DNA of 64,000 bases from Planctomycetota bacterium (lineage in GTDB: Bacteria > Planctomycetota > Planctomycetia > Planctomycetales > Planctomycetaceae): positions 319,501 to 383,500 of the forward strand of contig QQVO01000015.1 in NCBI GenBank assembly GCA_003388505.1, in the 5' to 3' direction. Below the pieces are notes generated by a model. The model was not told the origin of the DNA. It saw only the letters and a list, made by a program, of their open reading frames with translations, and made no database searches. Shown piece after piece: positions 56,540 through 64,000 of this stretch; positions within the stretch are counted from its first letter, which is position 1, and every line of letters begins with the position of its first letter. The position numbers and the translations under genes were made by a program.

Positions 56540-58059
56540 TATTCAGCTTTCAGCACGATAAACTGCGAGGCAGCGCCTCTGCGGATCAGCAGCACCACGC
56601 CCGACTCCAGCGAGCGCTTTTCAACGGCGCTGCGGAACTCCTCCACCGTAGAAACCGCCGTGCCGCCCACCTTCTCGATGACGTCGCCCGGTTCAATCCC
56701 CCGCTCCGCCGCCGGACTCCCCGCCTTCACCGAGGTGACGACGACGCCCTCGACGTCGGCCTCGAGTCCGTACTTCTCTGTGAGCGTCTCGTCCGGTTCG
56801 CTCACTTGCAGTCCGAGTTCGTCGAACATTGCGTTCTCACGAGCCGGCGGCGCGCTCTCGTCGTCCTTCAACCCGCGACGCAGGGCCGGTGTGAAATCGC
56901 TCGGCATCTCTTCCAGCGTCACATCGATCGACGTTTCTTCGCCGTCCCGCAGGACGACTGCTTCGTAGGTCTGACCGATTTCGAGCGCCTCCACGGTATC
57001 CTGCAACTCGCTGCGGTTCGCGATCGGCTTGCCGTTGAATTCGAGCACGACGTCGCCGACCTCAAACCCCGCTTTCGCCGCGGGAGTGCCCGGCATGACG
57101 TCCACAACCAGCGCGCCGCGTCCGACCGGCACGTTCAACCCCTGACGCAACTCGTAATCCAGATACTGCAACTGAACTCCGAGATAGGCGCGGCGAACCC
57201 GCCCGTCGGCGATCAACTGATCGGAAACCCACCGGACCATATTCACCGGAATCGCGAAGCCCACGCCGTCATAGCCTCCGCTCCGCGTCGAAATCGCCGT
57301 GTTGATGCCGACCACTTCACCCCGCATGTTGATGAGAGGTCCGCCGCTGTTTCCGGGATTGATCGCAGCGTCGGTCTGCAGATAATTCTCCCGCTCGTTG
57401 ATTCCCGGTCCGCGCATCTTCGCGCTGATGATGCCCGCCGTCACCGTCACGCCCACGTCGAACGGGTTTCCCATCGCCAGCACCCAGTCGCCGATCTCTG
57501 CTTCGTCGCTGTTGCCCAGCGGAACCGTCGGCAGCGGGGTGTCGGACTTGATGCGGATGACGGCCACGTCCGAACGAGGGTCGTACACCCACGATTCCGC
57601 CTGCACCTGGTTTCCGTCATGGAGATGCACGATCACCCGGTCAGCCCCCTCCACGACGTGACTGTTCGTCAGGATCACGCCGTCTTCGCGAATAATGAAA
57701 CCCGATCCGCGGCCCTCTGTGGGCGGCAGTTCCCGCGGCATCTGGTCCAGGAATTCACGAAACCGCGGGTCGTTGCCGAAGAACCGCCGGAACAAATCAT
57801 CTCCTGGCGCGCCGAACTCCTGGTCTTCACTATCTCCGGGCTCGGCCGCCAGCTTCCGGGCATTCGTCCGGGTCTCGATCGAGACGACCGCCGGCAGCAC
57901 GTCTCGTGCGACGCCGCGAAAGGCGACCGACAGCTCCTGCGGCGCCTCCGGTTCACTCCCCGGCTGTACCGCCTGCGAAAAACTGACCGCTCCCGCCCCC
58001 AGACAGAGCCCCGCAACCAGCGTGAGCAACCACGGACCATTGCGACGGATCAATGCCAT
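56539..58059 (-). CDS. htrA: DegP/HtrA-type periplasmic serine protease
   Basis: 506 residues from ATG 58059 (GGAGGG upstream). A signal anchor (PWLLTLVAGLCLGAGAVSFS) leads to a trypsin-like domain with the triad His134 (TNSHVV), Asp164 (RSDVAVI) and Ser238 (PGNSGGPL). Two PDZ domains follow (GALVVDVMPGTPAAKAGFEVGD and GVVVTSVKAGSPAAERGIEPGD). It degrades or refolds damaged envelope proteins. The end of the frame is the border of the MITE-like copy. Confidence 0.95.
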   Translation of the reverse strand: MALIRRNGPWLLTLVAGLCLGAGAVSFSQAVQPGSEPEAPQELSVAFRGVARDVLPAVVSIETRTNARKLAAEPGDSEDQEFGAPGDDLFRRFFGNDPRFREFLDQMPRELPPTEGRGSGFIIREDGVILTNSHVVEGADRVIVHLHDGNQVQAESWVYDPRSDVAVIRIKSDTPLPTVPLGNSDEAEIGDWVLAMGNPFDVGVTVTAGIISAKMRGPGINERENYLQTDAAINPGNSGGPLINMRGEVVGINTAISTRSGGYDGVGFAIPVNMVRWVSDQLIADGRVRRAYLGVQLQYLDYELRQGLNVPVGRGALVVDVMPGTPAAKAGFEVGDVVLEFNGKPIANRSELQDTVEALEIGQTYEAVVLRDGEETSIDVTLEEMPSDFTPALRRGLKDDESAPPARENAMFDELGLQVSEPDETLTEKYGLEADVEGVVVTSVKAGSPAAERGIEPGDVIEKVGGTAVSTVEEFRSAVEKRSLESGVVLLIRRGAASQFIVLKAE

Positions 58060-58258
58060 AATCGAACCCTCCCTCTTTCGCACCTGTTTCACAATCCGGG
58101 ATCAAGTCCGAACAACGTCGCCGGACACCTGGACGCGATCCCGATTCGTTGTGTTCTGAATTTGAGTTGAAAATCCGCCTGTTGAGGCGCGGCCCGCAGG
58201 GGTGCGCGCCGCTTCATCGGCACTGCACTTGCGAACCTGGCCCAATCGTCAATTCTGC

Positions 58259-58927
58259 TCACGATTCCGCACTTGTCAACATGCGACGCGGCACGCCGAT
58301 GCCGACCACCTCCACCGCGCCGGTGAATCTCTCTGCCCCGCTGGCGTCGAATCCGGCCTTCGCCGCCACGAACGTCACAGTCCGCTCCGCCCGGATGCAG
58401 GGACCAAGCGGCCGGCCCGTATCGCAGTCCAGGCCCGACGGCAAGTCGACGGCCAGCACGCGCGACTCCGATCGATTGATCGCCTCGATGATGCTCGCAT
58501 ACGGCTCTCGCACCTCTCCCTGTATCCCGGTCCCCAGCAGAGCATCGACGATCCACTCCGCCCGGGAAAGCCACTCGTCGAGTTGGCGGCTGTCGGTGAC
58601 GTCGGCCGTCTCCTCCAACGGCGTGCCTGCTCGCTTTAGCACCCCAAGGTTGACGCCCGCGTCGCCCTGCACCTCCTCCCCGCTCGCGAACAGCAGCACC
58701 TGCACGTCCACCCCCGCATTCTCGAGATGCCGGGCGATGACAAACCCGTCGCCGCCGTTGTTCCCCTTTCCACAGCAAATGACGACGCGGCCCGACACGC
58801 CCTCATTCAGCAGACTTTCCGCCGCGCCGCGGCCGGCGTTCTCCATCAGGACGATTCCGGGCAGGCCGAATTCCTCGACGGCCCTCCGGTCCACCTCCCG
58901 CACCTCGCTCCGCGTCAAAGCTCTCAC
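58259..58927 (-). CDS. nnrE: NAD(P)H-hydrate epimerase
   Basis: 222 residues from a GTG with AAGGA upstream. VICCGKGNNGGDGFVIARHL, VDALLGTGIQGEVREPY and VDLPSGLDCDTG are YjeF_N motifs. It repairs S/R-NAD(P)HX. The dehydratase half (NnrD) of the E. coli fusion is not attached here and is not seen nearby. It is upstream of htrA on the same strand, spaced by 199 bases. Confidence 0.93.
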   Translation of the reverse strand: MRALTRSEVREVDRRAVEEFGLPGIVLMENAGRGAAESLLNEGVSGRVVICCGKGNNGGDGFVIARHLENAGVDVQVLLFASGEEVQGDAGVNLGVLKRAGTPLEETADVTDSRQLDEWLSRAEWIVDALLGTGIQGEVREPYASIIEAINRSESRVLAVDLPSGLDCDTGRPLGPCIRAERTVTFVAAKAGFDASGAERFTGAVEVVGIGVPRRMLTSAES

Positions 58928-59092
58928 TGTCGAATTCCTTTCCACCGCCTGCCGGCACGAACCAGATCGCACGTCCGGGTCGTAAGGAAAAACGTCTCAC
59001 GCACGGTGATCTTCTGCTCTGCCGTTGTCCCCGAACCGGCCGTCTGTGCTAAGATCGCGGCCGATTCATCGTTTCGCAAGAAAAGGCGACTC

Positions 59093-59926
59093 TTGCCTGA
59101 TTCACTCGTCGATCGCTGGGCCCTCATTACCGGCGCTTCCTCCGGAATCGGAGCCGAGTTCGCCCGACAGCTTGCCGCTCGCGGCATGCACCTCGTCCTC
59201 ACGGCGCGCCGCGAAGATCGCCTGCGCGAACTCGCCGAGGAACTCGACCTCCGGCATGGCGCCAAAACCGAGTTGATTCCACTCGATCTCTCTGAGCCCG
59301 ACGCCCCCCGGCGACTCTGGGACGAAATCGTCTCCCGGAACATCCGGATGCATATTCTCGTCAATAATGCCGGCTTCTCACAGGTCAGCGAGGTCGATCG
59401 GGCCTCCCGCGAGAAACTGCTCGAGATGGTCCGGCTCAACGTGGCGGCTGTGACCGACCTCACCTACCGGGCCCTGCCGTCCATGCTTGAGGAGGGCGAC
59501 GGGGGAGTGATCAATGTCTCCTCACTCACCGGATTCCAGCCGGTCGCCTATATGGGAGTCTACGCCGCCAGCAAGGCATACATCCTGCATCTCAGCGAGT
59601 CGCTCTGGGCGGAACTTCGCGATCGCGGCGTCCACGTGATGGCCCTCTGCCCCGGAACCACGCGCACGGAACTCTTCGAGGTCGCCGGCGTCAGTGGATG
59701 GCTGAAGAAACGCCCCTCGCACAGCCCAGAGCGGGTCGTCCGCACCGCCTTGCGCGCGTTCCGCAAGAAACGCCCGGTCTGCATTCCGGGCGCACGAAAC
59801 CACCTGCTCACGCTCCTGCAGCGGTTCCTTCCACGCAAGCGAGTCGTCCGCGGTTCGATGAAGTACTTTCGCCCGCTCAACCCGAGACCGGCCGGCGAAG
59901 CGGAAGCCTCAGACCGCGCCGACTGA
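59093..59926 (+). CDS. Short-chain dehydrogenase/reductase (YqjQ/DltE-like)
   Basis: 277 residues from a TTG with AAAAGG upstream. The Rossmann motif TGASSGIG is followed by NNAGF, catalytic Ser in VINVSSLTG, and Tyr/Lys in YAASKAY. The C-terminal extension (VRTALRAFRKKRPVCIPGARNHLLTLLQRFLP) is that of the SDR_c1/YqjQ group, often membrane-associated. Substrate unknown. Confidence 0.92.
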   Translation: MPDSLVDRWALITGASSGIGAEFARQLAARGMHLVLTARREDRLRELAEELDLRHGAKTELIPLDLSEPDAPRRLWDEIVSRNIRMHILVNNAGFSQVSEVDRASREKLLEMVRLNVAAVTDLTYRALPSMLEEGDGGVINVSSLTGFQPVAYMGVYAASKAYILHLSESLWAELRDRGVHVMALCPGTTRTELFEVAGVSGWLKKRPSHSPERVVRTALRAFRKKRPVCIPGARNHLLTLLQRFLPRKRVVRGSMKYFRPLNPRPAGEAEASDRAD

Positions 59927-60589
59927 CCCGGTGCAACGGCCGTTGGAGCGCTTGGCGAGTCCGTGCCAACGATTTTGCGCTCAACAGCCCGAGAACCGCT
60001 TGACGCGGGCACGCGGCAGAGAAATCTGCTCGACTGTCGGCATTGTGGAAATCTCAGTCATTTCGCCGTGATGGCCGACTGAGATCGCTTGAGCAATTTT
60101 TCGCTGCCCCGATGCGACTGCGTGTCACGCTCATTCGCGAGAGGGCGCGCCGATTCGGCGCGCGCACATGCGGCGCGAATCTCGGACATCAGCCGGGCCG
60201 TGACAAACCAGGGACTTGTGGTCGGCATCGTGTTTGGCTCCTCGGGGCCGTTTTCTGCCGGTTGCTGCAATGCAACCGGCTCATTCTTCCCACAGTGATA
60301 GCAAGTATTGCGCCGAAGGGCGACCGAATGACTGAACAACCAGCCGGCAGGCGGAATTCCTGGTATTCACGATGCAAACAGCATACAGCGCGGTGAGGCG
60401 TTTCTGAGCCCTGCTGCCCACAAAGCCGCCACAACGTGTCCATTCGTCAACAGGCCCGCGAACCCCGAACTGCGAAGAGCCCTGCGGGTCACTGGCAGCG
60501 ACGCTTCCTTGTTTCCTCGTCCGTCCCGCCGGTAGCATGCAGGCGGCGGAGGCCTCCACTGACACCCGGAATTCCATGGGAGCTGAGCG
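59927..60589. other. 663-base gap, no gene recognised
   Basis: Small open frames exist but none has a start with ribosome-binding site and a protein-like composition. It contains a perfect 9-bp hairpin, GCCGGTTGC/GCAACCGGC (60257-60280), and a GCGCGCCGATTCGGCGCGCGC palindrome-like stretch near 60146-60166. I see no tRNA and no known RNA. Confidence 0.45.
60257..60280 (+). terminator. 9-bp hairpin in the gap
   Basis: GCCGGTTGC and GCAACCGGC pair with a 6-nt loop; a short T-rich stretch (TCATTCTT) follows. It may be a terminator of an unseen transcript or a REP unit. Confidence 0.35.
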
Positions 60590-61699
60590 ATGAAAGGAAA
60601 CACACTGTGCGGCCTGGTTGCCGCTGCTCTGTTGGCGCTGTCTGCGTCGGCAAGCCACGCGGCGGATGCGTATGGACTCGAAAAGGGGACGCCCGAACTG
60701 CAGTCGGCGTCCGTTCTGGCCTTCGGTCCCGATGGAATCCTGTTCATCGGCGACACGAAAGCGGCCCGGATCGTCGCTGTGCAGACCGGCGAGAAGTCGG
60801 GCGATCCCGACAAAGTGTCGGTCGCGATCGACGGGCTCAACGTCAAGATCGCGGAACTGCTGGGGGCCGACTCAGGCAGCGTTGAGATCGCCGATCTGGC
60901 CGTCAGCCCGCTCAGCGGTGCGATCTTTGTTTCTGTCTCCGGCCCGGACGGACCGGCGCTTGTCCGCATCTCACCCGACGGCGAACTCTCGGAGTTCGCC
61001 ATGCAGGACGTCCCCTACTCGTCTGTCGATCTCCCGAGTCCTCCGCCCGATGAAGTGGTCGGCGAGGGACGGCGGCGACGGAACCAGCGAAGCGACGCGA
61101 TCACCGATCTGGCCTTCGCAGAAGGTCAGTTGCTCGTCTCCGGTTTGAGCACCAGGGGATCGCCCTCGCACGTCTGGTCGTTCGCGTTCCCCTTTGCCGA
61201 GGACAACGCCGGCGCCAGCCTGGAAATCTATCACGGCGCGCACGGCCGAGAGGAAGACTACGCCGCAATGCGGACCTTCGTGCCGTTCATCGTCGACGGC
61301 GAACCGAACCTGCTGGCCGGCTTCGTCTGCACGCCGCTGGTCCGTTTCCCGCTTTCCGAGATCGAAACGGGTGAAATCCGCGGCACCACGGTCGCTGAAC
61401 TCGGAAATCGCAATCGTCCGCTGGACATGATCGCCTACCGGAAGGACGGCGAAGACTACCTGCTGATGATCAACAGTAACCCTGAGCGCGGCACAATGAA
61501 GATCAGCACGGCGGACCTCGCCGAGAACGCCGGCATCAACGAGCGCGTCGAAGGCGGCGGAACAGCCGGGCAGCCTTTCGAGAAGATCGAAGAATTGGCC
61601 GGCGCGATTCAACTCGACCGGCTCGGCGAAGAGCACGCCGTCGTCATTATCCAGAGTGAAGGCGGCGACACGACGCTCAAGACGATCGAACTGCCGTAG
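60590..61699 (+). CDS. Secreted NHL/SMP-30-like propeller protein
   Basis: 369 residues with a signal peptide (VAAALLALSASASHA). The sequence has regularly spaced units with a hydrophobic core and Asp/Gly turns: VLAFGPDGILFIGDTKAARI, IADLAVSPLSGAIFVSVSGPDGPALVRISPDG, ITDLAFAEGQLLVSGLS. This suggests a six-bladed propeller of the NHL/SMP-30 kind. No catalytic residues are assigned. GAGCTGAGCG lies before the ATG. Confidence 0.78.
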   Translation: MKGNTLCGLVAAALLALSASASHAADAYGLEKGTPELQSASVLAFGPDGILFIGDTKAARIVAVQTGEKSGDPDKVSVAIDGLNVKIAELLGADSGSVEIADLAVSPLSGAIFVSVSGPDGPALVRISPDGELSEFAMQDVPYSSVDLPSPPPDEVVGEGRRRRNQRSDAITDLAFAEGQLLVSGLSTRGSPSHVWSFAFPFAEDNAGASLEIYHGAHGREEDYAAMRTFVPFIVDGEPNLLAGFVCTPLVRFPLSEIETGEIRGTTVAELGNRNRPLDMIAYRKDGEDYLLMINSNPERGTMKISTADLAENAGINERVEGGGTAGQPFEKIEELAGAIQLDRLGEEHAVVIIQSEGGDTTLKTIELP

Positions 61700-61803
61700 G
61701 TTCGTCGAGGCACGTCAATTGCATCGAAGGCAACGGCCGGCTCACGCCGGCCGCTCGCCTTTCGTTGTTCTCGCCTGAGAGGGACCGACGCCCCTTGCTT
61801 GCC

Positions 61804-61818
61804 TTCGTTCCCTTCTGT
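61804..61818 (+). repeat. Dispersed TTCGTTCCCTTCTGT motif, copy 3
   Basis: A 15-base match to 23858-23872 and 29391-29405, lying 35 bases before the ATG of the next gene. Confidence 0.55.
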
Positions 61819-61852
61819 TCAACCGTCACGTCGATTGGACCTTTGGTAATTC

Positions 61853-62971
61853 ATGGACGCTGTTTACCGCATTGACGACCCTTCGCAGATCATCTCACCG
61901 GGGCTGGTCGTCTTCCGCGACCTGGTCGCCGCGAACATTGACGCCATGATCGAGATGGCCGGCGACGCGGGCCGGCTCAGGCCCCACTGCAAGACGCACA
62001 AGATGCACGAAGTCACGCGAATGCAGCTCAAGCGGGGGATCAAGAAGCACAAGGCCGCCACCTTCGCCGAAGCCGAAATGCTGGCCGAAGCGGGAGTGAA
62101 AGACGTCTTCCTCGCCTACAACCTGGTCGGCCCCAACATCCAGCGGGCCGTCCGGTATCGGCAGGCGTTCCCCGACGTGACGTTTTCGGTGACGGCTGAC
62201 GACGTTCCTTCTCTCAAACAGCTTTCGGAGGCAATGCAGTCGGCCGGCGGGGAGATCGAAGTGCTGCTCGACGTCGACCCCGGCCGGCACCGGACCGGCC
62301 TTGAGGTCGGGGACGCCGCGCGAGACCTGTACCGGATGATTGCGGACCTGCCCGGCGTGGTTCCCGGCGGCTTCCACATTTACGACGGGCATCTCGGCAT
62401 CTCCGACGTCGAGGAGCGCCGCGCGGGCGTTCTGCAGGAGTGGGAACGCACCCTGTCGTTTCGCGACCGGCTGGTCTCGGAGGGCCTGCCCGTGCCGAGG
62501 CTCGTCTGCGGGGGAACGCCCACCTTTCCGGTCTATGCGGGCCTCACCGAGCCGACGATGGAACTCAGCCCCGGCACCTGCGTTTTCCACGACTGTGGAT
62601 ACGGGGAGAAGTTCCCCGACCTGTCGCCGTTCCGGCCGGCAGCCCTCGTGCTGACGCGCGTCATCAGCCGGCCGACGGCCAACCGCGTCACGTTCGACGT
62701 CGGCACCAAGGGAGTTGCGTCGGACCCGCCGATGGGTTCCCGCGTCCTGCTGCCGGACATTCCCGACGCAGAGCAGGTGCTGCAGAACGAAGAGCACCTG
62801 GTTGTCGAGACCGCCCAGGCCGCCAGGTGGTCGCCGGGCGACGTCACGCTCGCCATACCGCGGCACATCTGCCCGACCTCCGCCCTGCACAAGCACGCCT
62901 GGGTGGTCGCGGACGGCGCGGTCATCGGCACGTGGGACGTGGCGTCACGTGACCGCTGGCTGACGATCTGA
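61853..62971 (+). CDS. D-threonine aldolase-like PLP enzyme (D-TA family)
   Basis: 372 residues. The N-terminal alanine-racemase-type barrel has the PLP lysine in RPHCKTHK, then a typical DVDPGRHRTG, GFHIYDGHLG, RLVCGGTPTFP and MELSPGTCVFHD. The C-terminal metal site is in HICPTSALHKHAWVV. D-TA enzymes cleave D-3-hydroxyamino acids to glycine and an aldehyde with a divalent metal. Substrate preference cannot be read from sequence. The ribosome-binding site is weak. Confidence 0.92.
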   Translation: MDAVYRIDDPSQIISPGLVVFRDLVAANIDAMIEMAGDAGRLRPHCKTHKMHEVTRMQLKRGIKKHKAATFAEAEMLAEAGVKDVFLAYNLVGPNIQRAVRYRQAFPDVTFSVTADDVPSLKQLSEAMQSAGGEIEVLLDVDPGRHRTGLEVGDAARDLYRMIADLPGVVPGGFHIYDGHLGISDVEERRAGVLQEWERTLSFRDRLVSEGLPVPRLVCGGTPTFPVYAGLTEPTMELSPGTCVFHDCGYGEKFPDLSPFRPAALVLTRVISRPTANRVTFDVGTKGVASDPPMGSRVLLPDIPDAEQVLQNEEHLVVETAQAARWSPGDVTLAIPRHICPTSALHKHAWVVADGAVIGTWDVASRDRWLTI

Positions 62972-62994
62972 TTCAGAACTCGCGGGCTGACCGG

Positions 62995-63987
62995 TCAATT
63001 GGCTGGAAACGGGCGAGCCGACGATCCTCCATAGTCGAAGGGGACGGCATTCTGCTGGAGCACCGGCTGCTCCATGCCGGACCGGAGCACCGGCTGCTCC
63101 ATGCTGGACCGGCGCACCGGCGTTCCCGGCGGACGCCCCAACCGGAACCGGGGCGAGTCGGGTCGATTCGGCATGGTCCACAGCGCGTCCGACGCGGCAG
63201 GCGGATTGGCGGTGATGCTGCCGGTGATCCGCATCGTCAGATTCATCCGCGACGCCGGCCAGTACAGATCAACCGTGTGCGGCAGCGTGTATTGCCCGCT
63301 GGGGTCGGAACGGTAGTCGCTCAAACGCGCAATCGCGATCAGGTCTCCCTCGCTCGTCTCCAGCCGATGCTCCATGATCCGCCCGTGACACGCGTCGACA
63401 CGAACAATCCGCCGCACCACCTGGCCGGTCGGCATGGTCCGTTCGGCCACCAGGTCGATGTGACCGGCGTCGGTCACCGGCCGCACCAGTTCGAATTCTC
63501 CGGGGTCGAGCGGCGCGACCCCCAGAACTTCCATCAGCCATTCCGGTTCCAGCGGCAACTGCATCTGCGACATCGCATAAGGCAGATCCTCATGCTTGAC
63601 GGCGATCACGCGCTTGTCCTGGGAGTTCCAGAACCACATCTCTTCGTCGTTCGCGCCGATGTCGGCCACGTCCGCTTGGGTCACCGGCATCGCGGCCTGA
63701 ATCCTGAGCCGGTGCGGCGCCTCGACGGCGATCGTTCCGTTGACGCTCGGGAAGCCGCCCACCTTCATCTTCACGCCGGTCGACCGCCAGGCCGTCAGCG
63801 GCGGCGTGGCGTCGGGCGGCGCGACGTTGCGGTTGACGTGCGCCACAACCTCCTGCGACGTCGCGCCTGCGTTAAATGTGCACGGCGCGGGCGAATGGCC
63901 GATGCCCTTGAATCTGCTCCAGAACTGGCAGCCGCATTGCGCAAGAAGAGCGGCGATCAGCAGCGGCGCGACGGCTCTTCGCAGCAT
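62995..63987 (-). CDS. Lipoprotein, LolA/DUF4292-like
   Basis: 330 residues from ATG 63987 (GGAA seven bases upstream). The signal segment ends in QCGC, a weak lipobox. The mature domain (VKMKVGGFPSVNGTIAVEAPHRLRI, DEEMWFWNSQDKRVIAVKHED, YTLPHTVDLYWPASRMNLTMRI) resembles the LolA/DUF4292 lipoprotein fold. The C-terminus has two copies of the SGMEQPVLR-type unit, coded by a 27-base tandem repeat. The gene ends close to the D-TA gene, convergent. Its upstream region is beyond the window. Confidence 0.8.
   Translation of the reverse strand: MLRRAVAPLLIAALLAQCGCQFWSRFKGIGHSPAPCTFNAGATSQEVVAHVNRNVAPPDATPPLTAWRSTGVKMKVGGFPSVNGTIAVEAPHRLRIQAAMPVTQADVADIGANDEEMWFWNSQDKRVIAVKHEDLPYAMSQMQLPLEPEWLMEVLGVAPLDPGEFELVRPVTDAGHIDLVAERTMPTGQVVRRIVRVDACHGRIMEHRLETSEGDLIAIARLSDYRSDPSGQYTLPHTVDLYWPASRMNLTMRITGSITANPPAASDALWTMPNRPDSPRFRLGRPPGTPVRRSSMEQPVLRSGMEQPVLQQNAVPFDYGGSSARPFPAN
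63057..63110. repeat. 27-bp tandem repeat within the lipoprotein gene
   Basis: Two copies of a 27-base unit (63057-63083 and 63084-63110) differing at one base, and a third partial unit after them. In frame they give the 9-residue repeat ending MEQPVL on the minus strand. Confidence 0.8.
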
Positions 63988-64000
63988 GGCGGATTCCATC

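Noticed and set aside
60058-60339. Small minus-strand frame with a CYHCGK knuckle
   Set aside because: Starts with TTG without a ribosome-binding site, has only one Cys pair, and a composition like the non-coding frames around it.

Overview
The window reads as chromosomal DNA of a planctomycete (Planctomycetota, most likely Planctomycetaceae-like). The evidence is a GC-rich sequence with widely spaced genes on both strands, a DUF1559 prepilin-like protein with the phylum-typical N-terminus, a DUF1501 protein, many secreted PQQ, FG-GAP, WD40 and NHL-type propeller proteins, Tat-signal Gfo/Idh/MocA and TIM-barrel proteins, a sialate O-acetylesterase, and a tetrahydromethanopterin-type C1 gene pair. 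I see no rRNA, tRNA, CRISPR array or prophage.

Layout. 1-5.9 kb is a signalling and stress block: a cut PAS sensor, two universal stress proteins (one lacking the nucleotide-binding motif), an APH/AAA fusion, an NtrC-type regulator and a VIT1/CCC1 metal transporter. 5.9-12.1 kb holds lineage-specific proteins, a class II-like cytochrome, a HAD phosphatase, a Tat-exported TIM-barrel protein and a translationally coupled membrane protein. 12.2-14.7 kb has a MITE-like repeat and three secreted Pro- and Cys-rich proteins. 15.3-19.7 kb encodes both subunits of a divergent type IIA topoisomerase. 19.8-33.4 kb is mostly exported or carbohydrate-related: a lipoprotein, Gfo/Idh/MocA, HpcH/HpaI aldolase, archease, a TIGR01777 epimerase, propeller proteins, the esterase and DUF1501.

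33.5-34.5 kb is a REP-associated tyrosine transposase flanked by two identical 72-bp palindromic repeats and a run of hairpins. 34.5-43.7 kb is biosynthetic (argC, birA, leuC, leuD). It is interrupted by a lower-GC, overlapping ATPase + DUF4276 pair, which is the best candidate here for an undescribed defence-like system, and by a Uma2 endonuclease and a lipoprotein gene placed between leuC and leuD. 43.8-50.7 kb carries aconitase, a CHAD protein, a zinc-ribbon membrane protein and the prepilin-like protein. 50.9-56.2 kb carries the methanopterin pair, rsmB-aroA (overlapping) and a HigBA toxin-antitoxin module. 56.4-64 kb has the second MITE-like copy, HtrA, NAD(P)H-hydrate epimerase, an SDR, a secreted propeller protein, a D-threonine-aldolase-like enzyme and a lipoprotein.

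Read together, the window is a slow-growth planctomycete housekeeping region (leucine, arginine, aromatic and TCA enzymes, topoisomerase, rRNA methylation) interleaved with lineage-specific envelope proteins and several small repeat families. Starts were chosen by ribosome-binding site and overlap, so several are shorter than the longest open frame. Functions are from motif recognition only; no database search was run.
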